Source: Bedellia somnulentella
Taxonomy: Eukaryota > Arthropoda > Insecta > Lepidoptera > Bedelliidae
Direction: 5' to 3'
Length of the DNA: 64,000 nt
Assembly (NCBI GenBank): GCA_963576735.1
Contig: OY755171.1
Location: 9,610,001-9,674,000 of the forward strand
The notes below the pieces were generated by a model. The model was not told the origin of the DNA. It worked only from the letters and a program-made list of their open reading frames with translations, and did not search any database. The position numbers and the translations under genes were made by a program. The first letter of the stretch is position 1. Every line of letters begins with the position of its first letter. This document shows positions 19,726 to 30,671 of this stretch, piece by piece.

Positions 19726-20220
19726 AACACAAATGGTAATCAATGGTAATCAAAATATCTGTACTAAATGCACTTGAAACTTTAGTTTATATCATTTATA
19801 TTACAAAAGTTTTCATTTCACGTCAATACATACAGTATTTCCGAAGCAGCGACCTCGAGAAGTTCAACCCCGTTTTCAAATATTCAGGTTTCGCGCGCTT
19901 TATAATTTTACGTCACATCTCGTGAGCCGGTCAATCATTGCCACTGCGCGAAGTCGGTCCGTGGCGTGGGAATGGTGCGGTTGTTTCTTTATTTATTTCT
20001 TTTATTAATTGTTGTTCGTGTATAAGCTCTGCTACCATATGTTCAATTATTCCTTGTATTATTTAAATAAATTGGACTCACCTGCCGCTGAAAGGTGAGT
20101 TGTTCAGTCCTTGTTATTCCAAGTGATGTTTGTGCTTCTGTATTTTGTCGAGATATGAATGCATTCAATCTTTGATCAACAATACGATTCCCTAATTTAA
20201 ATCTTTTTGTTCATGAAAAC

Positions 20221-20725
20221 CATGAAGCTACTAACTAAACAGGAGAGCGTACTTACAAAAATATGGTAAACAAAAATGCAATTTATTACCATGCTATAAA
20301 GTTAATTATCTTGTAAAGGCTGTCAAGCAGAGAAACGTCCTAGAACGAGAGCCGTGTGAGAGAGAAGTGTGTCCCGCTCGCGCGGTTGCCAGTCGAGATT
20401 AAGTTCAAAGAAAAACAAATTCAAACTTATTTATAGGGAATATTTTATAAAAAGCAGGTTATTAACTGTTCCTCATGAAGCTACTAACTAAACAGGAGAG
20501 AGTACTCACAAAAATGTGGTAAACAAAAATGCAATTTATTACCATGCAATAAAGTTAATTATCTTTTAAAGACTGTCAAGCAGAGAAACGTCCTAGAACG
20601 AGAGCCGTGTGAGAGAGAAGTGTGTCCCGCTCGCACGGTTGCCAGTCGAGATTAAGTTCAAAGAAAAACAAATTAAACTTATTTATAGGGAGTATTTTAT
20701 AAAAAGCAGGTTATAAACTGTTCCT
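20221..20725 (+). repeat. 253-bp tandem duplication (two units)
   Basis: Units 20221-20473 and 20474-20725 both open CATGAAGCTACTAACTAAAC and end AACTGTTCCT, differing at only a few positions. Each includes AACGAGAGCCGTGTGAGAGA. No coding potential is visible. Confidence 0.85.
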
Positions 20726-21207
20726 TTTTTGTATTTTATTTTATTTATTATTGTCGCCTATCGATTTGGAGATGAATAATTGGTTAAGTTTGGCAAAAGG
20801 GATATTAATATTTGTCACGGGTATCCCCATCGAAACAAGATAAATGTGGTGTCCACAATTTATCATCTGTTTGAGTGTTTTGGAGCTTTTATCATTTAAT
20901 AGTGATAAATATGGGTTCATGTTATGGAACAATAAATAAAATAACCTGTATCATCTCGAACTTTACCACATGAATGCATTAAACGATTTGAATTTGGTTT
21001 TGCTCAAAAAGTGGCTGAGGAAATTTTAATTCTCAAGCACTGGCTACCCATTCTTTTATAATCTATTAATCAAGAATAAATATGTATAAAAAAAACGTTG
21101 ATTTACCAAAAACAATGTATATATGTAAATATAAGTGTTTTTATAATATATTTTTTTATAATGTATGTATGTAAATATAACTAATAAATAAAGGAAAGAA
21201 AAATTTC

Positions 21208-21279
21208 GACACAGGTGGGGATCGAACCCGCGACCTCGGGTATACGCCCCCGTCGCTCTGCCAATTGAGCTACCGTGTC
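21208..21279 (-). repeat. tRNA-headed SINE, minus copy
   Basis: The reverse complement of the heads at 262, 1541 and 1853, with a perfect box B (GGTTCGATCCC) and acceptor GACACGG. Upstream on its own strand it carries CTCATGTGGGGACC, which lies on the opposite side in the plus copies. Confidence 0.75.
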
Positions 21280-21774
21280 AAAGGCTGCATCAGGTCCCCA
21301 CATGAGGTTTTCATGAACAAAAACATTCAAAATATGTAAATATAAGTGTTTTTGTATCCTTTAGAGGAACTCTTATTAAAACACCAACAGATGGTCACCC
21401 TACTTAAAACGAGACACAGTTAGCTAGTTAGCCCTCCTTTTTCAGGACACTTTAGGTCGCCAGCGCTCGTTCCTGTTTAAATAATACTTCCATGCTGTTC
21501 CTTTTTTGTATTTTATTTTAATTATTATTGTCGCCTTTCGATTTGGAAATAAATAATTGGTTAAATTTGGCAAAAGGGATATTAATATTTGTCACGGGTA
21601 TCCCCATCGAAACAAGATAAATGTGGTGTCCACAATTTTCTTCAATCTTTTATCATTTAATTAAGAAAATATAGTGATAAATATGGGTTCATGTTATGGA
21701 ATAATAAATAAAATAAGCTGTATCATCTCTAACTTTACCACATGAATGCATTAAACGATTTGAATTTGAATATA

Positions 21775-22195
21775 GCTGTGTGGTGTCGGCTTAGTATAGC
21801 ACTACCCCATTTCTTCCGGTGGGTGTACGTAAGAGGCGACTAACGGTATTGGGGTTTTTAAGGGATTTTTGGGGCAATGCGGTTGAGACCCATCACCAAC
21901 AACCTTTATTTCACCATCTTTTCCCCACGCAACTTGTAAGTATATAAGTATACATGTAAGTGAAATAAAATGTTGTGTAGTGACGGCGTTAAATAGCACA
22001 AATCTTCTGCTACCTGCGTGCTTTGGAAGAGGTAACTGAGGGTTCTGGGGCTTTTGAAGTTTTTTATTAGATACTTTATCATCCTTTTAATACCACCTTC
22101 CTTTGCTTACCATCTTTTCTCCACTCAACTTCAAAAAGTGGCTGAGGAAATTTTAATTCTCAAGCACCGGCTACCCATTCTTTTATAATCTATTA
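21775..22195 (+). repeat. Two SINE-A copies in series, the second diverged
   Basis: The first (21775-21932) stops at CCCCACGCAACTT. The second (21971-22195) starts TGTTGTGTAGTGACGGCGTT and runs to CACCGGCTACCC. Confidence 0.65.
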
Positions 22196-22431
22196 ATTAA
22201 GAATAAATATGTATAAAAACACGTTGATTTACCAAAAACAATGTATATATGTAAATATAAGTGTTTTTATAATATTTTTTTATAATGTATGTATGTAAAT
22301 ATAGCTAACTAGCAGCCCGTCCCGGCTTCGCTCGGGCATGAATTATCATTAACATTTTGTTTTTTATTTTATTACTTGTATTATTATTTTAATATATTTT
22401 TTTTAAGTTTTAAGCTATGTTATATTTTTTT

Positions 22432-22848
22432 GCTGTGTAGTGTCGGCTTAGAATAGCACTACCCCATTTCTTCCGGTGGGTGTACGTAAGAGGCGACTAA
22501 CGGTTTTGGGGCTTTTGAGGGATTTTTGGGCGATGCGGTTGGTGACCCATCACCAACAACCTTTATTTCACCATCTTTTCCCCACACAACTTCCAAAAGT
22601 ACATACATACATATACTCACATACATATACTTGTTGGTGATGGGTCTCCAACCGCATCGCCCAAAATCCCTTAAAAGCCCCAATACCGTTAGTCGCCTCT
22701 TACGTACACCCACCGGAAGAAATGGGGTAGTGCTATTCTAAGCCGACACTACACAGCAGACTTCCAAAAGTGGCTGAGGAATTTCTGATTCCTTAGCTCT
22801 GGCTACCCCTTCTAGGGATTTATAGCCGTGAGTATATGTATGTATGTA
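22432..22848 (+). repeat. SINE-A split by a minus-strand SINE-A
   Basis: Plus-strand SINE-A sequence 22432-22600 continues at about 22772-22848. The intervening minus-strand copy (22601-22759) is flanked by the 12-bp duplication ACTTCCAAAAGT (22589-22600 and 22760-22771). The inserted copy lacks its middle part. Confidence 0.8.
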
Positions 22849-22936
22849 TGTTATATTTTTTTGTATTTATATTTAGATATATTTTTTTATTTTTTTTATT
22901 ATTCATAATGAGTAATTACATCAAAAGCCATTCAAT

Positions 22937-23305
22937 TTATAGAGTTAGAGCTTCCCTGTAAACAATATTTGACGTTGTTGTATTTTGGGGCAGCAAAATG
23001 AATTGATGTTCAGGAGCTCCCACCCGCGACAGGCCAACGTACAGTTGACCGTGAGTAAAACAATTCTTTCGCAGGTCAATCCCTACTAATTTGAAGGTTT
23101 GGCCTTGGAACTTATTAATTGTTAAAGCAAAAGATGTTTTAACCGGAAATTGTAGCCGTTTAAATGGAATTGGCAGATCAGTTGGGATCATCGGTATCCT
23201 CGGTATATGAGCTAATTGACCGGCTGCTGGGCCAGTGATAATAGTCGCTACAATTAAATTTTGCTTTAACTCTTTGATAAGCAGCCTCCCGTACCCCTTC
23301 GTGAC
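22937..23305 (-). pseudogene. Helitron Rep/helicase C-terminal fragment
   Basis: The minus strand reads IVATIITGPAAGQLAHIPRI, PTDLPIPFKRLQFPVKTSFA, LTINKFQGQTF and LYVGLSRVG. These are helicase motifs V-VI of Helitron Rep/Hel proteins, followed by the usual tail and a stop at 22937. The frame is open to about 23305 only; the nuclease and Walker parts are missing. It sits inside the Helitron whose ends are at 22309 and 23911. Confidence 0.85.
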
Positions 23306-23934
23306 GCCTGCAACAACTTACTATGCATAGCTAATCGAGCGGAGTTTTATCTATTTTTTTAATTCGAGATAACTTTCGAATGGAATGTTCGAATTGAATA
23401 ATTCAAAAAGTAATATAAGGGTATTGAAGTAGTCTGAAATAATATATACGTTTTTTATAAGGATTAGATAGGTACAAATAAAGAGCCTTTTCTAAAGCAG
23501 GATTTTAATTTAAATTTTAAATAATTTTATATAATGACGCTTGTTGTGAGATAGCTATAATAGTTAGAGACATGCTGTCGGGGCATTTTTTTTAGATAAT
23601 GATGTGTTCTATAAAATTGTAGTACATAATTTTATTCTATTGTCAATAGTTTTCGCAGCGCACGCGATGTAAGGATTTTTTTTGGTATTTTTTTAACACC
23701 TTGGGTTACATTTTTGAAGTTTACGTAAGGATCCCTAATTTTTTTGAAAATGAAATATAGCCTATGTCACTTGGGAATAGTGTAGCATTAAAACAGTGAA
23801 AGAATTTTTCAAATCCGTTCAGTAGTTTTGGAGCCTATTCAATTCAAACAAACAAACAAACAAAAAATCAAACCTTTCCTCTTTATAATATTAGTATAGA
23901 AGAAGTATAGATAAATAAAGAAAAGAAAAATTTC

Positions 23935-24006
23935 AACACAGGTGGGGATCGAACCCGCGACCTCGGGTATACGCCCCCGTTGCTCTGCCAATTGAGCTAC
24001 CGTGTC
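23935..24006 (-). repeat. tRNA-headed SINE, minus copy in second duplication unit
   Basis: Duplicate of 21208-21279 with one change in the acceptor strand. Confidence 0.7.
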
Positions 24007-24403
24007 AAAGGCTGCGAGTGCATCTGGTCCCCACATGAGGATTTCATGAACAAAAACATTCAAAATATGTAAATATAAGTGTTTTTGTATCCTTTAGAGG
24101 ATCTCTTATTAAAACACCAACAGATGGTCACCCTACTTAAAACGAGACACAGTTAGCTAGTTAGCCATCCTTTTTCAGGACACTTTAGGTCGCCAGCGCG
24201 CGTTCCTGTTTAAATAATACTTCCATGATGAAAACCTCATCATCATCATTCAATTCAGAGCACAGATTAAATATTAGAGCGCAAGTCAAGAGTAAGTCAT
24301 TCATCAAATCTACCAATCGCAGACTAAATAGAATATGCTAAAGCCGCGAGTACATGTCTGGCGCGAACATACCCCCGCCCCGGGCCGCTACAATCGGCCC
24401 GCT

Positions 24404-25490
24404 TCAATCAATCGGGAGTCGGGATAGAGTTCTTTTCAAAATAGAATCACCCACCAGGACCTCAACAACTCTAGGAGTACCATCTGTACCCGGAAACAAC
24501 TTAAGGATACGCCCCTTACGCCACAGTAAGGGCGGAAGGTTAGTACCCTTCACTAAAACAAGGTCACCAACAGCTGGTGGATTCATCTTATCCGTCCACT
24601 TTACCCGTTGCTTGAGTATATGCAAATATTCTAGAGACCAACGATGCAAGAAAGTCTGGGTCATCCTCTGGAGGGCTTCAAATCGCGAAACTCGGTTCGG
24701 GCTACACTCAACAAGAGGGTACTCAGGCAAGGCGTTAAGTGGTTGTCCAATCAAGAAATGTCCTGGAGTCAACACCTCCAAGTCATTTGGATCCGAAGAG
24801 AGCGGGCACAAAGGCCGTGAATTGAGGACTGCCTCAATTTTACAAAATACAGTATCAAGTTCCTCGTAAGTAAGCACAGTTTCACCAATTACGCGACGCA
24901 AATGAGTTTTGGCGACCTTAACAACACTTTCAAAAATGCCACCCCAATGTGGGCAGGAAGGTGGGTCAAACAGCCATTTAATACCCTGGCGGATAAACTA
25001 GTACTAATGTCCTTCTTGCTGGACTCAAGAAAATCAACAACTTCTCGAAGATAGTTGTTGGCACCCTTAAAATTTGTTCCACAATCGGAACGCATGAGCG
25101 TTGGCAATCTTCGACGGGAAACGAAGCGGGAAAAGGCAGCAATGAAGGCTTCAGTGCTCAATGACGATACTATTTCTAAATCAACAGCCTTCGTAGACAA
25201 ACAAACAAACACACAAAGATAGACTTTTTCAATACGAGCAGAACGAAGGCGCGAAGTTTTCACTTTAAAGGGGCCAGCAAAATCCGTTCCGACGCCGGCA
25301 AACGGACAAGTAACTGTTACACGATCAGCAGGTAAGTCTCCCATGAGGGGCTGCATTGTGGGAGCTTTCAAACGATAGCATGGGGTACAATACAACGAAA
25401 TATTATGCTACTAATAACTCGACGCGCGGCTAGAATCCAAAATTCTCTCTGTAGCGTCGCCAACACGGTAGAGCAATTAAAGCTAAGATC
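24404..25490 (-). pseudogene. BEL/Pao retrotransposon integrase relic
   Basis: Minus strand. An N-terminal zinc-binding part (LATLQREFWILAARRV at about 25475-25420) shifts frame into MQPLMGDLPADRV. The core follows with VGTDFAGPF, KAVDLEIVSSLSTEAF and RSDCGTNFKG. A one-base shift near 24995 leads to IKWLFDPPSCPHWGGIFESV and the C-terminal domain (LTPGHFLIGQPLNALPE, LLWRKGRILKLFPG), ending at the stop at 24404. At least two frameshifts make it dead. Neither gag, RT nor LTRs are recognised nearby. Confidence 0.88.
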
Positions 25491-25890
25491 CCTCTTCCTT
25501 CGATCGTTACTCTAATCACTAGAAAATCATAACATTATTTTCTCATTTATTAATTTCATTCATTCTAATCAAATAAAATTGTAAAAGACATAACGTATAT
25601 AATAACACTTTGACTATGAACACTAAAGACAGAGCGATGTTACGTCATCCATTTTAAAAAGAGAAGCCCTTATTTAAGTTCTTATATGTTAAAAAGAGAC
25701 ACAAATCTTTATTGTCATCTCTATCGCGTAACCCGTTTTGTTGATGTCACGCTTTTAAATTGTGACAAACAAAGTGTCGACTTGTGTGAGCGATTTTGGT
25801 TTTCTTTTGATTTTGAGAAAGATTTTATTAATTTGTATATTGTTATTGTGACAAAAGAGACTCCATTAATTAAGTTATTATTTAGTGGGT

Positions 25891-26642
25891 ATGGTTGGGT
25901 GTAGCGTGCTTGGCTGCGGAAGCCACAGCGAAAAACACATCGAAGGATTGACTTTCCACAAGTGAGTGAGTTTTTTAATGTTTTTCTACAAATAAATACA
26001 TAATAAATACATTGCGCGATCAGAAAAAAAGTGATTTAAATGTTAATTACGTTGAACTAGATTACTAGCATTTTCTTTAGTTATTTTGAGCAATTTTTTA
26101 ATAGTATAACCTAAAAATATGCAGTATCTCCGTGTTGCCATAATTCACGTTTTCATCCTACCCTGTCGTTAGGGTAAAATTTTCAAATTAGTAAACTGAT
26201 GTTAATGTTATATTAATGTTAAGTATATTATGAATTTCGTTGCGCTATAGCGACGCTGAATGATTTCCAATTGTTATCTACGGAATTAGTAAGTAATAAA
26301 TTTGTTATATTTATTTAATTTCTTCGTATTCATTACAGTTTTCCTAAAGACCCGAATCTACGAGAAAAATGGATTGCGGCCACTGGAAGATGCAATTGGA
26401 AATCAACCAAAGTTTTGAGGCATACTATAAAATTGAAAGGCACCTCGTTTTTGTCTCAAATGGTCGCAGTTGTTTTGAAAAAGAATTTAGGTAAAAGAAT
26501 ATTTCCGACATTAAACGACCACATCAGAGAGCAAAATCCGTTCGAAAACCACCTTGTGCTGTTAATAAAGGCTATAGCTTTAAAATACTTAGATGTACGA
26601 ATACATCATCTTTTGAAAAATGTGACTGAAATAGACGAATGA
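25891..26642 (+). CDS. THAP-type protein, spliced, with transposase-like C terminus (about 124 aa)
   Basis: Exon 1 (25891-25961) reads MVGCSVLGCGSHSEKH then IEGLTFH and ends at CACAA|GTGAGT. Exon 2 (26339-26642) follows a TTACAG acceptor and reads NFPKDPNLREKWIAATGR, then NWKSTKVL, so the join rebuilds the first half of a THAP finger. The expected CSEHF and AVPT blocks are missing. The frame instead runs into NPFENHLVLLIKAIALKYLD and VRIHHLLKNV, which resemble the C terminus of THAP-bearing P-like transposases. I infer an internally deleted transposon gene that still has an intact frame. No terminal repeats were found. Confidence 0.55.
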
Positions 26643-27157
26643 ATTCGAAATTTTCACACGAAACTGATTTTGTTTAAAGGTCAATAGTAAATAATGCAAT
26701 AAAACTCATGTACAAAATAGTGCTGTCTTTTATTTTTCAAAATACAAACATAGACCCCACTATACCCATGATGACCCGTATGATATTTACATAACTTGCA
26801 CTTATGGAACAGCTGTTTTTTTTGTCCAGTAACTAAGTTAGTCCCGTACAAAAATTTATTCGTAATCATGGGAAGATTCATCCCTGATAGTTAGTACAAT
26901 GCTTTAGATTTCACGGTGTATTAAACATCAGTATAAATGGCAAAATTAAACAAAAAAGATTGTATAATACTAGGAGCAAGTATGTATAATTATATGATTG
27001 CAGGAAATAATATAGTAAACAGTAAACCTTTAATTAAACAATAAATTGACGTAATCAATTTTAAATTAAAAAGTAGCTTTTAGAATGGTGATTATAGTAT
27101 TTTTGGGTTAATTGTTTTCTAGTGATCGCAACATTACAGGGAAAAATATTGCTATCT
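26643..27157. other. Non-coding stretch
   Basis: AT-rich. It contains AATAAA near 26697, a possible polyadenylation signal for the upstream THAP-like gene. I recognise no other feature. Confidence 0.4.
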
Positions 27158-28204
27158 AAAATAAAAAAGAAAAACAAAAACTTCAAATTAAAAACTAAAC
27201 GGCAAAAAAACAAATATTGTTACTTATAACTATATTATTATTTTTTATTTAAAAAGGAACCGCCTTCAAAAATCCAACTGAAAAGAATAAAATAATTTTC
27301 ATTATTTTATTATGTACACCTCTTTCAACTTCTTCTTTTTGAAGTCGGTGCCAAACCAATTTTCACAACAAAGAAGAACGAATATTAGTGGCCCGCTCAA
27401 GTGGAGTGAGTTCCCCTCCTCATCAGCGTATGTCATCCTTATAATTTCCTTCCTTTTCAGTCAATCAATAAAATAATTCGCATCAAAATCCATTTCGTAG
27501 TTTTACAGATTTAAGTATACATAAGGATGTCCCTATATCCCAGACAGGGACAGAGAACGCGACTTTGTTTCATACTATGTAGTGATTTAGATTCTCGACC
27601 GTCTTTTTACAGTGTAAGAAGTTTTGGTTGTGCCAACTCGGTGCATGAATGTCCCTGTCGAATTGTTAATTCTGTTAGTTTGAAATCTGATAATCTAACA
27701 TAACCTTACCTAACGTTAGTTTATTATCTCGCTATCTATCTAAAATTATAATTTACTAGTATTTACAGTTTTACGGTGACATGTATATTATGATAATTTC
27801 TCTGCGGAGTGCGACGCATGCACACCAGGCTAAGCACCGCTCACTGTCCCCCACCTCCAGCCTATATAAATCGACGTCGTCGTTGCGAGCGGATGAAATT
27901 TCTTGATTTTTGAGCGCGATTGTTGTTGAGGCACTATCGATTGATTTATTATTCGTATGGTTTTCTCTATGTAGCATGTTTCATTTTGGATTTGTTTGTT
28001 TGGCACCGACTTCAAAAAGAAGGAGTTGAATATAGGTGTACGGTGTACATAATAAAATGATTAAAAATTATTTTATTCTTTTCAGTTGGATTTTTGAAGG
28101 CGGTTCTTTTTTAAATAAAAAATAATAATATAGTTATAAATAACAATATTTGATTTTTTGCCGTTTAGTTTTTAATTTGAAGTTTTTGTTTTTCTTTTTT
28201 ATTT
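27158..28204. mobile_element. Foldback element with about 200-bp inverted arms
   Basis: Arms 27158-27356 and 27998-28204 are reverse complements with scattered changes (AAAAAGAAAAACAAAAACTT, AACCGCCTTCAAAAATCCAA, GTCGGTGCCAAAC). The 640-bp loop contains CCTATATAAATCG near 27860, a TATA-like box, but no clear ORF. Confidence 0.7.
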
Positions 28205-28611
28205 CATACCTTTTAGTGATAAGTTCTTAATTAACTCTGAGTTTTTTAAGTGAATAGTGAATTAGTGATAGTTTTTAGAGATAAGTTTTACTGTCCGTTT
28301 ATTTTATAGTTTTTTTTTAAGAGGTAGTGATAGGATTTGTTATTATGACTTTAGCTTACTTGTTACTATTTTGTTTACTTGCGGGCCTAGGTAGAAAATC
28401 AAAAGATGCTTTAAGGAAAAGTCGCGTAAGGGAGAACGAAACACCCAACGAAAAAAACAAAGACTTCAAAATGAGAGAGCCAATGTTATGTAGCGTTGAG
28501 TCGTGTAAAATCCCTTGATGGGATGGCTTTAAGTGATATAGATTCAAAGAAACTACTTAACCATCCCCATGGCGAAAGAGCCTTGATTGAAATGACCAGG
28601 ATAAAAAACAT

Positions 28612-28984
28612 GATAACATAACATAACATAAACGTTCACGCCGTTTATCCCCGAAGGGGTTGGCAGAGGTACCAATACTCCTGAACTCACATGGCAAGCG
28701 CCATCTAGTTTCCAGAGAAGGTATCCACGTTTTGCTTAGACAGTGTACTCACGTGATAGGGGGCAGGCCTATCGCCGTTTTGTACGAATACACTGTCACA
28801 TGACTAAGTACAACTCAGCCATGTGGGTTTCCTCACGATGTTTTCCCTCACCGTTAGCAACCATGATACATTAACCACACATATGACTTTAGAAAAGACA
28901 AATTGGTGTAGGCCCGTCCCAGGATTGGAACTCACGCCCTTCTGTTTTTCGGGCGGGTGTTCTACCCACTGGACTATCATGTCG
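28612..28984 (-). repeat. SINE-B
   Basis: Near full length; the tail lies at 28612 (AACATAACATAAAC) and the tRNA-like head ends near 28984. Confidence 0.75.
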
Positions 28985-29145
28985 CTGCAAAAAACATGAT
29001 GTTGCAATTTTTTTCTTAAATATAATTAAGAGTAATTTATTCATGTTTTTTATATACTTTTTTGTTTAATAATTTAGTAACTCTGTTTATAACTAATAAA
29101 AAAAACTTTATTAACATATATTGATAAATCTCTGTCTAGTATGGA

Positions 29146-29523
29146 TAACATAACATACATAACATAAACATAACATAAACGTCCACGCCGACTATCCCCG
29201 AAGGGGTTGGCAGAGGTACTAATACTTCTGAACATCACGTGACTTTGTCACCTGCTGTTCAGAGTACCCACGTTTTGCATGGACAGTGTACTCACGTGAT
29301 AGGGGGCAGGCCTATCGCCGTTTTGTACGAATACACTGTCACATGACTAAGTACAACTCAGCCATGTGGGTTTCCTCACGATGTTTTCCCTCACCGTTAA
29401 CAACCATGATAAATTAACCACACATATGTCTTTAGAAAAGACAAATTGGTGTAGGCCCGACCCAGGATTTGAACACTAGTCGTTTGCACGATAACCGAGT
29501 GTTCTACCCACTGGGCTATCACG
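29146..29523 (-). repeat. SINE-B
   Basis: Near full length with an extended (ATAAC)n tail at 29146-29185 and a tRNA-like head ending at 29523. Confidence 0.75.
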
Positions 29524-29663
29524 GTTGATAACTTAACATACATACTTATAGATCAAACTAAAAACCTCCTTTTTTTCGAGTCGGTTAAAGAAATTAAACC
29601 TTCTCCTGAATGTTATAACATAAACTGATAACTCTTTGTCTAATAATAACTAAGAACCTTCAA

Positions 29664-30200
29664 ACTTACATACATACTTATAGGTAAAACTCAGAAACTC
29701 CTTTTTTGAGACGGTTAGATCACTAAAACCTTTTCCTGAAAGTAACAAGTACTTTCCTGAAAGCCGCATCCAAATAGCTTAAGCGAAACGCGAGATAAAC
29801 GCCGACCAACAAACATACATACAGGTCAAACACAGAACCTCTTTTCTTTAGAGTTGGTTAAAGCACTAAACCCATCTCCTAAATGTAACGAATACTTTTC
29901 TGGAAACCGCATTCAAATAACTTAAGCCAAACGTGAGATAATCGCGGACCAACAGACATACATACAGGTCAAACACAGAACCTCCTTTCTTTTTTTGGTC
30001 GGTTAAAGCACTAAAACCTTCTCCTAAATGTAACGAATACTTTCCTGAAAACCGCATCCAAATAGCTTAAGCCAAACGCGAGATAATCGCGGACAATTAT
30101 ACATACATACATACAAACAATCGAACTGAGAACCTCCTTTTTTGAAGTCGGTTAATGAAGTCGGTTAATAATGAAGTCGGTTAATGAAGTCGGTTAAAAA
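29664..30200 (+). repeat. Tandem array of about 142-bp units, then short (GAAGTCGGTTAAT) repeats
   Basis: Units begin near 29664, 29813, 29953 and 30100 with CATACATACAGGTCAAAC, and each includes ACCTCCTTT, CACTAAAACCTTCTCCT and AACGCGAGATAATCGCGGAC. After 30140, GAAGTCGGTTAAT recurs four times. The motif AACCTCCTTTTTTGAAGTCG is a frequent retroelement tail. Confidence 0.7.
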
Positions 30201-30671
30201 GAGGTACTCTCCCGTTGCATTATGACTCTGTCTATAGTGTTCATAGTCAAAGTAATAACATAATTTTGATATAGTCATTCGTTCTGTGCTGTATCATTTA
30301 TTCTATATTTATACTCATAGTATTCTTTAATATGAATATATTATTTATATATACTCACTACCTTACAATACTGTAACGTGACGTTTTGTTTTACCTATTA
30401 TTATTATAATTTTACTTTATCTACATGCGCTTCTATTGCCTTACCTGACACTGGCAACCATTATCGGCACTAACTAGCTTAATATGTTGCCACAAATGAA
30501 AGAATTGATTTGATTGATGATTGAATTGAATTGAAGTGTGCAAATACTGCAAATTGGACGAATTGGACACTTGGAATTGAGAGTTTTTCCATTTTCTGAG
30601 AATGTGACTGATTTTAATTCGGATTATACCTTATCTACCTTGAGAGAAAACAGATATAGCAGCGACGTAAA

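Larger units (their letters stand above)
22309..23911 (-). mobile_element. Helitron with helicase remnant
   Basis: The minus-strand 3' end is a hairpin (CCCGAGCGAAGCCGGGACGGG) and CTAG at 22312-22309. The 5' end is TCTATACTTCTTCTATACT at 23911, a small duplication of the terminal TCTATACT. Host sequence rejoins as ...TATAGCTAA|TAAATAAAG..., matching ...TATAACTAATAAATAAAGG... of the empty duplicate near 21173. It carries a Rep/helicase C-terminal fragment (22937-23305) and nested SINE-A sequence (22432-22848). Most coding sequence has been lost. Confidence 0.85.
20717..24227 (+). repeat. Large tandem duplication, units 20717-21496 and 21497-24227
   Basis: Both units start at TGTTCCTTTTTTGTATTTTA, share ATTAATATTTGTCACGGGTA, a SINE-A remnant, a minus-strand tRNA-like head (21208-21279 and 23935-24006), the block CCCCACATGAGG ... 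AAAACACCAACAGATGG, and end AATAATACTTCCATG. The second unit is longer because it keeps about 350 bp of SINE-A sequence deleted from the first and received the 1603-bp Helitron at 22309-23911. Confidence 0.85.

Noticed and set aside
24354..24869. 171-codon plus-strand ORF
   Set aside because: Antisense of the BEL/Pao integrase end.
26681..26881. Minus-strand ORF with CKLCKYHTGHHGYSGVYVC
   Set aside because: Looks like a Cys-rich transposase tail but the spacing fits no family I can name, and nothing around it supports a gene.
28327..28518. 63-codon ORF with a hydrophobic N terminus downstream of the TATA-like box
   Set aside because: Short, no family resemblance, no clear link to the upstream box; kept out of the gene list.
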